Below, one piece after another: positions 26,390 through 30,860 of a stretch of DNA of 30,860 bases. This DNA is from Hypsibius dujardini. Lineage: Eukaryota; Tardigrada; Eutardigrada; Parachela; Hypsibiidae. Where the stretch lies: the NCBI GenBank assembly GCA_001579985.1, contig LRSR01001364.1:1-30860 (forward strand). The letters run 5' to 3'. A program made the position numbers and the translations under genes. The notes beneath the pieces were generated by a model. The model had not been told where the DNA came from and ran no database searches. It saw only the letters and a program-made list of their open reading frames with translations. Each line of letters begins with the position of its first letter. The stretch's first letter is position 1.

Positions 26390-28511
26390 TTATAGGCACA
26401 GACAGAGAGAAAAAGGAACAGACAAACGGACAGACGGATGGAGTGACATTTATTTGGACAAGCATATGCTGTTCACTGTAAATAAATATTGGGCTTGGAC
26501 TTGCGTTTAAGTATTGCTGTTAAAATTGTAGACATGATATATTGGGCTGATTCCAACGACCGCACCATCAAACGTTCCTTCATTCCCCATGCTGACTCAG
26601 AGACCCGCGCGGGACATCCGCAAACCCTAGACATTCCGTCAGTCACAAAACCGGACGGACTTTCTGTCGACTGGGTTGGTGGCAACATCTACTGGTCAGA
26701 CACGAGACCACGGACTCGTCGGGATGTCGGATTTGAAAGCGGGGAGAACGGTGGAATTCTAAGCGTCGCCACGCTGGACGGGCGTTACCCCAAGACGCTG
26801 TTTGTGGATGCCTCCTCCAAACCGACGGCGGTTGCCGTTAACCCACAGCGTGGATTGATTTACTGGGCTCTTGTCGGTGACCGACCTCGCATCATGTCTG
26901 CCTGGATGGATGGCTCGAATGGCAGGGTTGTTGTCGGCGACCGTCTCGGACACCCGACAGGAATTGCTATTGATTTCTACCACAATGGCCGGATCTACTG
27001 GTCGGATTCCAAGGGAAATGTGATTGAGTCTGCCAACTTTGACGGTTCTGATCGACGTGTTATTGTCAGGAAAGGTACGTTTTGTCCCAGCACTCAGCCT
27101 TTTTTGGTTCTGGTCGATGTATTTTTCTATGTCTTTTGCCTTTTCTGATGAATTTCATCGTGAAGTTGTAAAGATGGTTAATTTTAGATGCAATGTAAAT
27201 AACATTTGAAGTCATAGCAAAACGCATTAAAATACTTGTCTAAACTTAGAATACTTGTCTAAACTGAGAAGCCATGTTGTCTTTTTCAGATGCGGATCGA
27301 CCTGTTCGCGTTGACGTTTTCGAAGGCTCCGTCTACTGGCTGACCCGTGACACCGGCCTGGTCTACCGTCAAGACAAGTTCGGCGGCGGCGCGAGATCCC
27401 TTGTGGAGAGCAAACTGGGTGTGTCCAACGACATCAAGATCTACCAGAAGCAGTACTACAACGCCAGCCTCACCAGCGCCTGCTCCACTGGCAACAATCC
27501 CTGCTCCCACCTCTGCCTGATTACGCCCAACGGGTTTGTCTGCGCCTGTCCGGACGGCGCGAGGTGGGTCATCGGCGACCAATCTCGTCGGCGCTGTGAC
27601 GCGGCGACGGTGGAACTGAAATCGCCACCACTGCGCTGTCGCTGCCAGAATCAAGGCTACTGCGTGGAGAGCCAACCCGGAAATGTAAGGCCTCGTTGAC
27701 GGCACTTCTAAATGTCCATGTCAAATGAAAATGTGAAGTCGCAAATGTATTAATAATATAATAATAAATTCATAATTTGTTATGGTTTATAAATGTTTCT
27801 TGTTTTATTTTCTAGGTGACGTGTATGTGTCCGGCCGGTTTGTCCGGAAGCTCCTGTGAAAACGGGCAGCCCGCTGGGGTCATTTTGTCGGCTACTGGCA
27901 TCAGTGAGTGTTTGCGTCTCTACCTTAACGACAGTCGGGGCATGTGAGTGACGGTCGTGCGTTTTACTCATAGGTGCAGCAGCAATCGTCGTACCGATCC
28001 TCTTGATCCTCCTTGCACTCGGCATCGCCCTGCTTGGCATCATGTACTTCCGGAAGCAGCGGAAGAATAAGGCTTTCGCCAACACCGGTCCGGTCGCATT
28101 CCGCAGCGGCACGAATGTCGAATTTGGCGGCGCTGGCTTCGTGGGAGACGCACCGCAAATGGTGACTTGTTTTTTGTACAGGATTCTCGCGCAGTGCAAC
28201 GCTGGAGCTAACCGATGTCTTTATTTGACTTTAGGAAGCGATGCCGTCCGAATTTCAGCTGAGAGAAAAGTCCAACTTTACCAATCCCATGTACGAGCAT
28301 ATGGGAAGTATGGAAACCCAAGCAGAACGTGCTGCTGCTGATCCTAGCGAAGTGCGCCGTGCCATGTCGTACGAACCCAAGCCGTTTACCGATATCGCTG
28401 GTAAGTCCTTACCGTCAGTAGAGCATATCAGAGACCGGCAGATGAATTGACAGACCGGACAGAATAACAGGCGGGCATATAGGCAGTCAGACGACGGACG
28501 AACGGACAGGC

Positions 28512-28546
<35 letters not shown>

Positions 28547-28885
28547 GGGACAGACCCACAGACACACACACAGACAGACAGACAGTGACACAGGCAGTGA
28601 CACAGGCAGACACACATAGAGATGCACGGACAGGCAGATTCAACCAGAAGGCCACGTATCGGCAGACAATTACCCCACATAGTCATAGTAATCAAAACAG
28701 ATGAATTATTTAAGTTTGCGCTCGTTATTGTAGAGCCTTCATCAGCAGTATTAGCCCCGTCGAGCAGCGCGACAATCTCCAAAGCACATCCCCGTCCACG
28801 CACTACCGCCTTGGATCCCACTCCGTCTGACAGCCACCACGACAAAGTGAAGCTAGTGGTGGAGGACAACTCCAGTGATGCCTAA
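2257..28885 (+). CDS. LRP2: LRP2/megalin-like giant endocytic receptor, complete, 47 exons
   Basis: Spliced CDS of 13,932 nt including TAA (about 4643 aa; human megalin is about 4655 aa by memory). All 46 introns are GT-AG and every exon joins in phase without a stop; exon coordinates are given in the block entries below. Order seen: signal peptide, 7 LA, 2 EGF, propeller 1, EGF, propeller 2, EGF, 8 LA, 2 EGF, propellers 3-6 separated by single EGFs, EGF, 10 LA, 2 EGF, propeller 7, EGF, 11 LA, 2 EGF, propeller 8, 2 EGF, membrane helix, tail with FTNPMY. From the family: an apical-membrane scavenger receptor that binds many ligands through the calcium-dependent LA modules, internalises them by clathrin adaptors recognising NPxY, and releases them at low pH using the propellers. 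The 7/8/10/11 LA count separates it from LRP1 (2/8/10/11) and from short LDLR/VLDLR/LRP4-6 proteins. Start chosen because it opens a hydrophobic signal peptide whose phase fits exon 2. Symbol rests on architecture, not on a phylogeny. Confidence 0.93.
2913..2992. repeat. 40-bp tandem duplication in intron 1
   Basis: Units at 2913-2952 and 2953-2992 share GACCGACTGTGCTG and GAGTGGCATAAATG and differ by a few bases. A recent local duplication with no visible function. Confidence 0.75.
3391..3434. repeat. 22-bp perfect tandem duplication in intron 1
   Basis: Two adjacent identical 22-bp units (3391-3412 and 3413-3434), each starting AGACAGGCACAC and ending GGGTGCC. Confidence 0.85.
3711..3730. 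repeat. (GAGT)5 microsatellite
   Basis: Five perfect GAGT units in intron 1, followed by a GCGCGCGATCGCG stretch. Confidence 0.85.
4221..4250 (+). repeat. (GCT)10 trinucleotide repeat
   Basis: Ten GCT units in intron 1. In one frame, from an ATG at 4219, the run reads as ten leucines and looks like a signal peptide, but no donor in that frame leads to exon 2. Treated as a microsatellite. Confidence 0.85.
4696..4979. repeat. CAGA-type tetranucleotide tract, intron 1
   Basis: Degenerate CAGA units with CAGG, CGGA and TAGA variants over about 280 bp. It is the only tract of this family in the 4-kb intron. Confidence 0.85.
6346..8501 (+). CDS. LRP2: Exons 2-10: LA cluster I (7 repeats) and EGF pair
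   Basis: Exons 6346-6462, 6537-6593, 6676-6738, 6820-6951, 7427-7520, 7585-7610, 7693-7782, 7862-7912 and 8110-8501 (residues about 25-365). Seven LA modules are visible by their six cysteines and the acidic calcium loop. The first ends [11 protein letters not shown], the sixth [11 protein letters not shown], and the seventh has a degenerate loop ([10 protein letters not shown]). They are followed by an EGF module ([10 protein letters not shown] onward) and a second EGF that runs into exon 11. Seven repeats at the N-terminus is the megalin-specific feature. Exon 7 is only 26 nt. Several introns cut inside LA modules rather than between them. Exon 8 has a poor donor (GTACTG). Confidence 0.9.
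7033..7365. repeat. CTGT tract, intron 5
   Basis: Mostly CTGT units with CTGC, TTGT and CTAT variants, filling most of the 475-bp intron and broken near 7240-7320. Confidence 0.9.
8590..8902. repeat. CTGT tract with alternating octamer, intron 10
   Basis: CTGT units with many variants. At about 8652-8693 five strict copies of CTATCTGT occur in a row, an eight-base higher-order unit. The tract fills most of the 486-bp intron. Confidence 0.9.
8988..10283 (+). CDS. LRP2: Exons 11-13: YWTD beta-propeller 1
   Basis: Exons 8988-9466, 9814-10015 and 10100-10283 (residues about 366-653). The first codons finish the second EGF of the preceding pair (CMCNPGYQL). YWTD-type blade motifs follow: [24 protein letters not shown] (split by intron 11), IYYCDSRL and VYWTDWTR. 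The stretch [10 protein letters not shown] is the usual loop between blades. Propellers in this family pack on the following EGF and drive acid-dependent ligand release. Intron 11 carries a CTGT tract. Confidence 0.92.
9555..9752. repeat. CTGT tract, intron 11
   Basis: CTGT/TTGT units, including a nearly repeated TGTCTGTCTACCTGT block at about 9583 and 9614. The host intron is 347 bp and splits propeller 1. Confidence 0.9.
10452..10632. repeat. CAGA tract, intron 13
   Basis: CAGA and CAAA units on the plus strand. This is the complement of the tracts in introns 10 and 11, so the two can pair in the pre-mRNA. Confidence 0.9.
10749..11971 (+). CDS. LRP2: Exons 14-15: EGF, beta-propeller 2, start of EGF
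   Basis: Exons 10749-11618 (870 nt, the longest in the gene) and 11810-11971 (residues about 654-997). Exon 14 starts with an EGF module ([12 protein letters not shown]), then gives blade motifs [32 protein letters not shown] and VYFSDWRF. Exon 15 finishes the propeller and opens the next EGF ([13 protein letters not shown]). The intron between the exons holds a CAGA tract with an uninterrupted run of about 50 bp. Confidence 0.92.
11642..11757. repeat. CAGA tract, intron 14
   Basis: Ends in an uninterrupted run of about twelve CAGA units (about 11705-11754), suggesting a young, length-variable array. Confidence 0.92.
12038..13694 (+). CDS. LRP2: Exons 16-18: LA cluster II (8 repeats) and EGF pair
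   Basis: Exons 12038-12370, 12572-12878 and 13032-13694 (residues about 998-1431). The block completes the EGF begun in exon 15, then shows eight LA modules from about residue 1034 to 1353, most with the strong WKCDGDxDC and SDE signature. Two EGFs follow, the second starting DVDEC, a calcium-binding EGF signature. In megalin and LRP1 the second cluster is a main ligand-binding region. Intron 17 (CTGT) splits an LA module just before its CDG. The reading frame also stays open past the donor at 13695 into intron 18. Confidence 0.93.
12408..12533. repeat. CAGA tract, intron 16
   Basis: CAGA units with interruptions inside a 201-bp intron between two LA modules. Confidence 0.9.
12948..13005. 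repeat. CTGT tract, intron 17
   Basis: Short CTGT/TTGT tract in a 153-bp intron that splits an LA module. It lies opposite in orientation to the tracts of introns 16 and 18. Confidence 0.9.
13712..13862. repeat. CAGA/CAGC tract, intron 18
   Basis: CAGA runs alternate with CCAG runs. A unit of about 44-48 bp made of GCCAGCCAGCCAG plus CAGA and TCAGGCA is present twice from about 13726 to 13802. The host intron is 264 bp and open in the frame of exon 18. Confidence 0.9.
13959..14955 (+). CDS. LRP2: Exons 19-20 (first part): beta-propeller 3
   Basis: Exon 13959-14604 and the first part of exon 14771-15263 (residues about 1432-1708). Blade motifs are [32 protein letters not shown] and MYWTDRQI, with the inter-blade loop [10 protein letters not shown]. 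All key motifs are present. Intron 19, with a CTGT tract, interrupts the propeller near its end. Confidence 0.92.
14642..14728. repeat. CTGT tract, intron 19
   Basis: CTGT/TTGT units directly after the exon 19 donor region; the host intron is 166 bp. Confidence 0.9.
14956..16457 (+). CDS. LRP2: Exons 20 (second part)-23 (start): EGF and beta-propeller 4
   Basis: The rest of exon 14771-15263, then 15459-15886, 16097-16255 and the beginning of 16379-16984 (residues about 1709-2033). An EGF ([10 protein letters not shown]) precedes a more divergent propeller: [32 protein letters not shown] and LYYADSAY. Several blades lack a canonical YWTD, but spacing and order fit a six-bladed unit. The acceptor at 16095-16096 was chosen because it keeps phase 0 and restores a blade. 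Confidence 0.88.
15293..15366. repeat. Degenerate CAGA tract, intron 20
   Basis: Weak array of CAGA, CAGG and AAGC units, the most decayed tract in the gene. Confidence 0.7.
16458..17874 (+). CDS. LRP2: Exons 23-24: EGF and beta-propeller 5
   Basis: The main part of exon 16379-16984 plus exon 17432-17874 (residues about 2034-2356). EGF module [12 protein letters not shown] is followed by blades [32 protein letters not shown] and VYWVDRNL. The 447-bp intron between the exons is mostly CTGT repeat. Exon 24 ends in phase 2, matching exon 25. Confidence 0.91.
17032..17375. repeat. CTGT tract with 32-bp direct repeat, intron 23
   Basis: CTGT units throughout. A 32-bp unit containing CTTTCTATTTGCCTGCC occurs twice in tandem at about 17048 and 17080. 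Later units are more degenerate. Confidence 0.9.
18138..19457 (+). CDS. LRP2: Exons 25-26 (first part): EGF and beta-propeller 6
   Basis: Exon 18138-18637 and most of exon 18993-19695 (residues about 2357-2678). An EGF-like module ([12 protein letters not shown]) is followed by blades with [32 protein letters not shown] and IYWSDISL. Four propellers in a row (3-6) after LA cluster II matches the megalin layout. Intron 25 holds a minisatellite of CTGT-rich units. Confidence 0.91.
18685..18955. repeat. CTGT-rich minisatellite, intron 25
   Basis: Units of about 76-80 bp, marked by GTCTACGTGTCTGC at 18772, 18848 and 18928, contain internal CTGT arrays and a TCTATCTATTCGTCGG block. This shows segmental tandem duplication on top of the tetranucleotide. 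Confidence 0.9.
19458..21711 (+). CDS. LRP2: Exons 26-30 (start): EGF and LA cluster III (10 repeats)
   Basis: The end of exon 18993-19695, then 19782-19998, 20370-21099, 21415-21616 and the first bases of 21688-21990 (residues about 2679-3147). An EGF ([12 protein letters not shown]) leads into ten LA modules. Most end in DCGDxSDE-type calcium loops. Exceptions: the third has two extra residues ([10 protein letters not shown]), the seventh reads DCAGGEDE with an insertion earlier in the module, and the tenth has DCNDTSDE. Introns 26, 27, 28 and 29 fall inside or at the edge of modules. Confidence 0.92.
20018..20053 (+). repeat. GGGT-rich repeat, possible G-quadruplex, intron 27
   Basis: Five GGG runs at 20022, 20026, 20034, 20042 and 20050, with loops of 1, 5, 5 and 5 nt, begin about 20 nt after the donor at 19999. 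The sequence meets the usual four-run quadruplex pattern on the RNA strand. Confidence 0.7.
21124..21360. repeat. CAGA tract, intron 28
   Basis: Contains the longest perfect run in the window, about 74 bp (18 units) at 21285-21358. The host intron is 315 bp, between two LA modules of cluster III. Confidence 0.93.
21712..23270 (+). CDS. LRP2: Exons 30-34 (start): EGF pair and beta-propeller 7
   Basis: The rest of exon 21688-21990, then 22148-22516, 22707-22911, 23002-23169 and the first bases of 23242-23477 (residues about 3148-3500). Two EGFs, the second with the calcium-binding start DIDEC, precede blades [32 protein letters not shown] and LYWTDWDF. The exon 31/32 junction rebuilds HPGTGYVYF across the intron, which supports the chosen sites at 22516 and 22707. 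Confidence 0.92.
22016..22100. repeat. CTGT tract, intron 30
   Basis: CTGT units with interruptions in a 157-bp intron between the EGF pair and propeller 7. Confidence 0.88.
22570..22649. repeat. CAGG then CAGA tract, intron 31
   Basis: A GGCA run is followed by about 12 perfect CAGA units (22600-22647), so two related units sit side by side. Confidence 0.92.
23271..25492 (+). CDS. LRP2: Exons 34-39: EGF and LA cluster IV (11 repeats)
   Basis: The rest of exon 23242-23477, then 23722-24022, 24089-24278, 24544-24835, 24898-25166 and 25250-25492 (residues about 3501-3999). [15 protein letters not shown] is followed by eleven LA modules. The fifth is unusual, with [10 protein letters not shown] in the middle and a Trp replacing Ser in its calcium loop (DGWDE). 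Eleven repeats here completes the 36 typical of megalin. Introns 34, 36 and 37 cut within modules; the exon 38 acceptor is preceded by a run of ten C. Confidence 0.92.
23552..23678. repeat. CAGA tract, intron 34
   Basis: CAGA units in a 244-bp intron that splits an LA module immediately before its CDG. Confidence 0.92.
24308..24455. repeat. CAGA tract, intron 36
   Basis: CAGA with GATAGACA variants in a 265-bp intron that splits an LA module after CIP. Confidence 0.92.
25699..27476 (+). CDS. LRP2: Exons 40-43 (part): EGF pair and beta-propeller 8
   Basis: Exons 25699-25850, 25921-26170, 26532-27074 and the first part of 27290-27684 (residues about 4000-4377). Two EGFs ([12 protein letters not shown] and [13 protein letters not shown]) precede blades [32 protein letters not shown] and VYWLTRDT. 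An Arg-rich insertion after the second YWSD contains RTRR. The loop ending in TLDGRYP and the order of motifs resemble the last propeller of vertebrate megalin, as I recall it. Confidence 0.9.
26195..26435. repeat. CAGA tract, intron 41
   Basis: CAGA and CAAA units in a 361-bp intron inside propeller 8. Confidence 0.92.
27477..27903 (+). CDS. LRP2: Exons 43-44: membrane-proximal EGF modules
   Basis: The end of exon 27290-27684 and exon 27816-27903 (residues about 4378-4475). The first module begins [12 protein letters not shown]. After a short linker ending SPPLRCRC, a second compact EGF (CQNQGYC...CMCPAG) finishes at SGSSC. The same two-module stalk, with an Asp-Ala linker after the first, lies before the membrane in megalin. 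Confidence 0.88.
27974..28161 (+). CDS. LRP2: Exon 45: transmembrane helix and juxtamembrane tail
   Basis: Residues about 4476-4538. The helix lies at 27985-28050 (residues about 4480-4501) and is rich in Ile, Leu, Val and Ala. It is followed by the stop-transfer cluster RKQRKNK. The juxtamembrane tail contains FRSG, a motif I recall at a similar place in vertebrate megalin tails. Type I orientation follows from the N-terminal signal peptide. Confidence 0.92.
28235..28885 (+). CDS. LRP2: Exons 46-47: cytoplasmic tail with FxNPxY
   Basis: Exons 28235-28400 and 28734-28885 (residues about 4539-4643, then TAA at 28883). FTNPMY at 28277-28294 (residues 4553-4558) fits FxNPxY, the signal bound by PTB adaptors such as Dab2 and ARH for clathrin uptake. 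Only one such motif is present. The C-terminal part has Pro-rich HPRPR, a DPTPS stretch and the end SSDA. The end could be a weak PDZ ligand, which is inference. The whole cytoplasmic tail is about 142 residues, shorter than the roughly 209 I recall for human megalin. Confidence 0.9.
28450..28612. repeat. CAGA tract, intron 46
   Basis: CAGA and CACA units in the last intron, which separates the NPxY exon from the terminal exon. Confidence 0.92.
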
Positions 28886-29380
28886 ATGTGTGCAAACAAG
28901 GCCATCGTCGTCGTCATCCCCAACACATTCTCAACCTTTCATTTCTCTATTTATCCGCCCAGCCAGATTATTTTGACCACAACCTCGAGCTCATTCCACG
29001 TCGTGATATTTCCCTCAGGCAGCAATGGCACTCTTCTTCCCGTCCTGTTGTCTGCTGAAAGAAAGAGAGAGAATGTGTCTTTTTTGTTTCGAAATTTTTA
29101 ATCGCGATTTTATTTCAATATTATTTTCCTCCCCTTTTGTGCCATCTGCCTGCGAACCGGAATGTGAGGCCAGTTGTGATGAGGTCGCACATCTCTCTCT
29201 CTCTTCTCACCTGGGCAGCTTTTTATTTTTATCGTTTTACACAGAGCTATCCCCCCCACCCTCAATTCTCTCCTTTGTTTTACACACAATCTCATTCTGG
29301 AAGTGAGATCTGTGCTCTGACGACTGCGTGTACGAATTCTCCAATCCGATATATTTTTTGTGTCAATAGGAACAGCAAAA

Positions 29381-29457
29381 TTATTATTATTATTAATATT
29401 ATTTTTATTTTTATTTTTAATATTATTTTTATTAATAATAATAATATTATTATTGTT
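29381..29457. repeat. AT-only ATT/TTATT tract in the 3' UTR
   Basis: About 77 bp almost free of G and C, made of ATT and ATTTTT units. An 18-bp perfect palindrome at 29437-29454 could fold into a hairpin just before the poly(A) signal. Confidence 0.8.
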
Positions 29458-29458
29458 A

Positions 29459-29464
29459 AATAAA
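29459..29464 (+). promoter_or_regulatory. Canonical polyadenylation signal
   Basis: AATAAA about 574 nt after the stop codon. It is the first perfect hexamer seen downstream of the stop, so cleavage is expected near 29475-29495. Confidence 0.7.
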
Positions 29465-29739
29465 GAGCATGCTTTGCTCGTCCTCTCGCAAAAAGATTGC
29501 AGAGGATAACGAGGAGATTTGAGCGCGGCAATCGGTCAGTGGGTCTGGTCTGCAGTTTGCCCTCTGTCAACATCGCAGGCTCTTGCTTGAACGGTGGAAA
29601 TTGAGGAAAACAGCGGGCGCCCAGCAGCAGCAGCATTAACGCGTTGACATTGAACCTTAAATACACAGATCAATCTTTGAAGACATCGAGTGCGAGTCCA
29701 AACTTTCGTCTCGTGGTGGCGGTATACGCGGTGTCTGTA

Positions 29740-29793
29740 CGAGGTAAAACTTTTAAGTTGACGCACTCGCAAAATCGCTTTTAAGTTGACGCA
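29740..29793 (+). repeat. Left terminal inverted repeat
   Basis: Begins CGAGGTAAAAC. Holds direct repeats at 29750-29765 and 29778-29793 that are identical over 16 bp. Confidence 0.88.
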
Positions 29794-30104
29794 GCGAGGG
29801 TAACAGGGGGCGCACATGTCGCAACTTTTACGTACGTACAAAACGCCTGTGCAACAAAAAAACGTAATTCTTCCCAAAAACAAACGATGTGTGTGCAAAC
29901 GAGCAAGTGGCTCCCCCTGCAGCCTCAAATCCGACAGTTTTTACAACAAAATTTCTCCTTTTTTACAAGCACTCGTGTGTAGTCTACAACCCGGTTCCTA
30001 CTTTTGATTGGGTAGCACCTTGTTACCAGATTTTTTTGGACGTTTTCAAAGTTGCAAATGTCAATTCTACTGGCAAATCGTGAAACAGCAGGGAAAATAA
30101 AAAG

Positions 30105-30158
30105 TGCGTCAATTTAAAAGCGATTTTGCCAGTGCGTCAACTTAAAAGTGTTACCTTG
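30105..30158 (-). repeat. Right terminal inverted repeat
   Basis: Reverse complement begins CAAGGTAACAC. Its direct repeats lie at 30133-30148 and 30105-30120; the inner one differs by one base. Confidence 0.88.
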
Positions 30159-30160
30159 TA

Positions 30161-30860
30161 CTTATCTCAAGGCAAGACGCTTGCTATGAGCTGTACTCCC
30201 CGAACTCCGAGCTCCCCGAACAGAGCCATCTTTCCGCTTTCACCTTATAACGATCTTATTTGGGATTTGACTGCAGACCGCTCGTGCCACCACTGTACAA
30301 CTCGGGGGGAAGCAACAAGTCCGAGAGAAACAAAAATCGATAGCGCTTAAAGGGTTCCAGAGCTCGGGTTGGGTACCTGCAGTGAGACCGAGAGTGCGCC
30401 AAGCCGCCAACTAATTGGCTCTGCGTTTCCTGTCAAGGTGCTTGACAAGGTGGATGCTACTTGGGTTTACTACTGTACTTCATACGTAATCAAAAACTTG
30501 AACTCAACGCAGAACAATGATACTATATAGGACACGAAAAGGGAAATAAATTTGTGATAAATAATGAAAAAAGCTTGTACTAAATGAATAGAAGATACAC
30601 TGCCAATATTAGCAAATTTTTAACTATTAAACGTTTGGTCTTTCTTATTTTTATCATGTACAGTAAAATCGATGCAGTGTCGTCTTGACAAATGCGCCAG
30701 TCTCGATTTCGTGGAGTACTGTACATATCACGAGAACCTTTTGTGTGGTTAAACGTTCGTGCAACTTCATCCTGGATGTACTTTGTGCGTCGAGTTCCCG
30801 GCGTCGCTAATTTGTATGCGATGCACGACCTTGCGGATATATAAAGGCCTAATTACCTGT
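30161..30860. other. 3' intergenic DNA
   Basis: About 700 bp with no protein-like frame, tRNA or repeat array seen. The only notable site is a TATA box at the very end. Confidence 0.5.
30838..30847 (+). promoter_or_regulatory. TATA box of a possible downstream gene
   Basis: TATATAAAGG is a near-perfect TATA consensus with a GC-richer surround, 13 bp before the window ends. Transcription would start just outside the window. Chance occurrence cannot be excluded. Confidence 0.35.

Larger units (their letters stand above)
28886..29480 (+). other. 3' UTR of the receptor gene
   Basis: From the stop codon to just after the polyadenylation signal. It contains pyrimidine-rich runs (near 29190-29210 and 29250-29275) and an AT-only tract before the signal. 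No coding sequence is apparent on either strand. Confidence 0.7.
29740..30158. mobile_element. MITE-like element with IR/DR terminal repeats
   Basis: 419 bp bounded by 54-bp inverted repeats, left 29740-29793 and right 30105-30158, matching at 50 of 54 positions when one is reverse-complemented. A TA dinucleotide lies outside each end (29738-29739 and 30159-30160), the target duplication expected of Tc1/mariner-type elements. Each arm contains two 16-bp direct repeats (CTTTTAAGTTGACGCA) 28 bp apart, like the paired transposase sites of IR/DR Tc1 elements. The interior has no believable transposase, so it would be non-autonomous. The family is not recognised; assignment to Tc1/mariner is inference. 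Confidence 0.85.

Noticed and set aside
2257-28885. LRP1 as the identity
   Set aside because: LRP1 has two LA modules in its first cluster; seven are present here, and the tail and last propeller resemble megalin.
29536-29928. 130-codon minus-strand frame downstream of the gene
   Set aside because: It runs into the inverted-repeat element and has no family resemblance.

Overview
The window is a stretch of animal nuclear DNA, probably from an invertebrate bilaterian with fairly compact introns. It is dominated by one large, apparently complete plus-strand gene. Forty-seven exons (2257-28885) can be chained through 46 GT-AG introns with matching phase at every junction and no internal stop. 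They give a predicted protein of about 4643 residues. The order of modules is signal peptide; LDL-receptor class A (LA) clusters of 7, 8, 10 and 11 repeats; EGF-like modules; eight YWTD beta-propellers; one transmembrane helix; and a cytoplasmic tail with a single FxNPxY motif. The 7/8/10/11 LA arrangement is that of LRP2/megalin (LRP1 has 2/8/10/11), and the tail keeps an FRSG motif also present in vertebrate megalin. I therefore call the gene LRP2. The phylum cannot be fixed from this sequence alone.

Layout: 1-2256 is 5' flank and 5' UTR, with no convincing gene but several simple repeats, a weak TATA-like site and a six-codon upstream ORF. Exon 1 (signal peptide) is followed by a 4.0-kb intron, which is the likely home of regulatory DNA. 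Exons 2-47 then follow between 6346 and 28885. The 3' UTR runs to an AATAAA at 29459, preceded by an A/T-only tract. Downstream, 29740-30158 is a 419-bp non-coding element with 54-bp terminal inverted repeats. Each TIR holds two 16-bp direct repeats (IR/DR style), and the element is flanked by TA, so it looks like a Tc1/mariner-type MITE. A TATATAAAGG box at the right edge may belong to a neighbouring gene.

The most unusual property is in the introns. Twenty of 46 carry tracts of the same tetranucleotide family, eight as CTGT and twelve as the complement CAGA on the transcribed strand. No such tract occurs in the 5' or 3' flanks in the window. Introns without a tract are mostly 62-90 bp, whereas every tract-bearing intron is at least 153 bp. 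Opposite-orientation tracts flank single exons or exon groups, so the pre-mRNA could pair with itself. One tract-bearing intron (intron 18, 264 bp) has a length divisible by three and is open in the host frame, so its retention would add 88 QTDR/SQPA-rich residues without a stop.

I see no prokaryotic-type system, CRISPR array, tRNA or rRNA here. The real content is a well-preserved endocytic receptor gene whose introns have been heavily colonised by one microsatellite family, plus a MITE.
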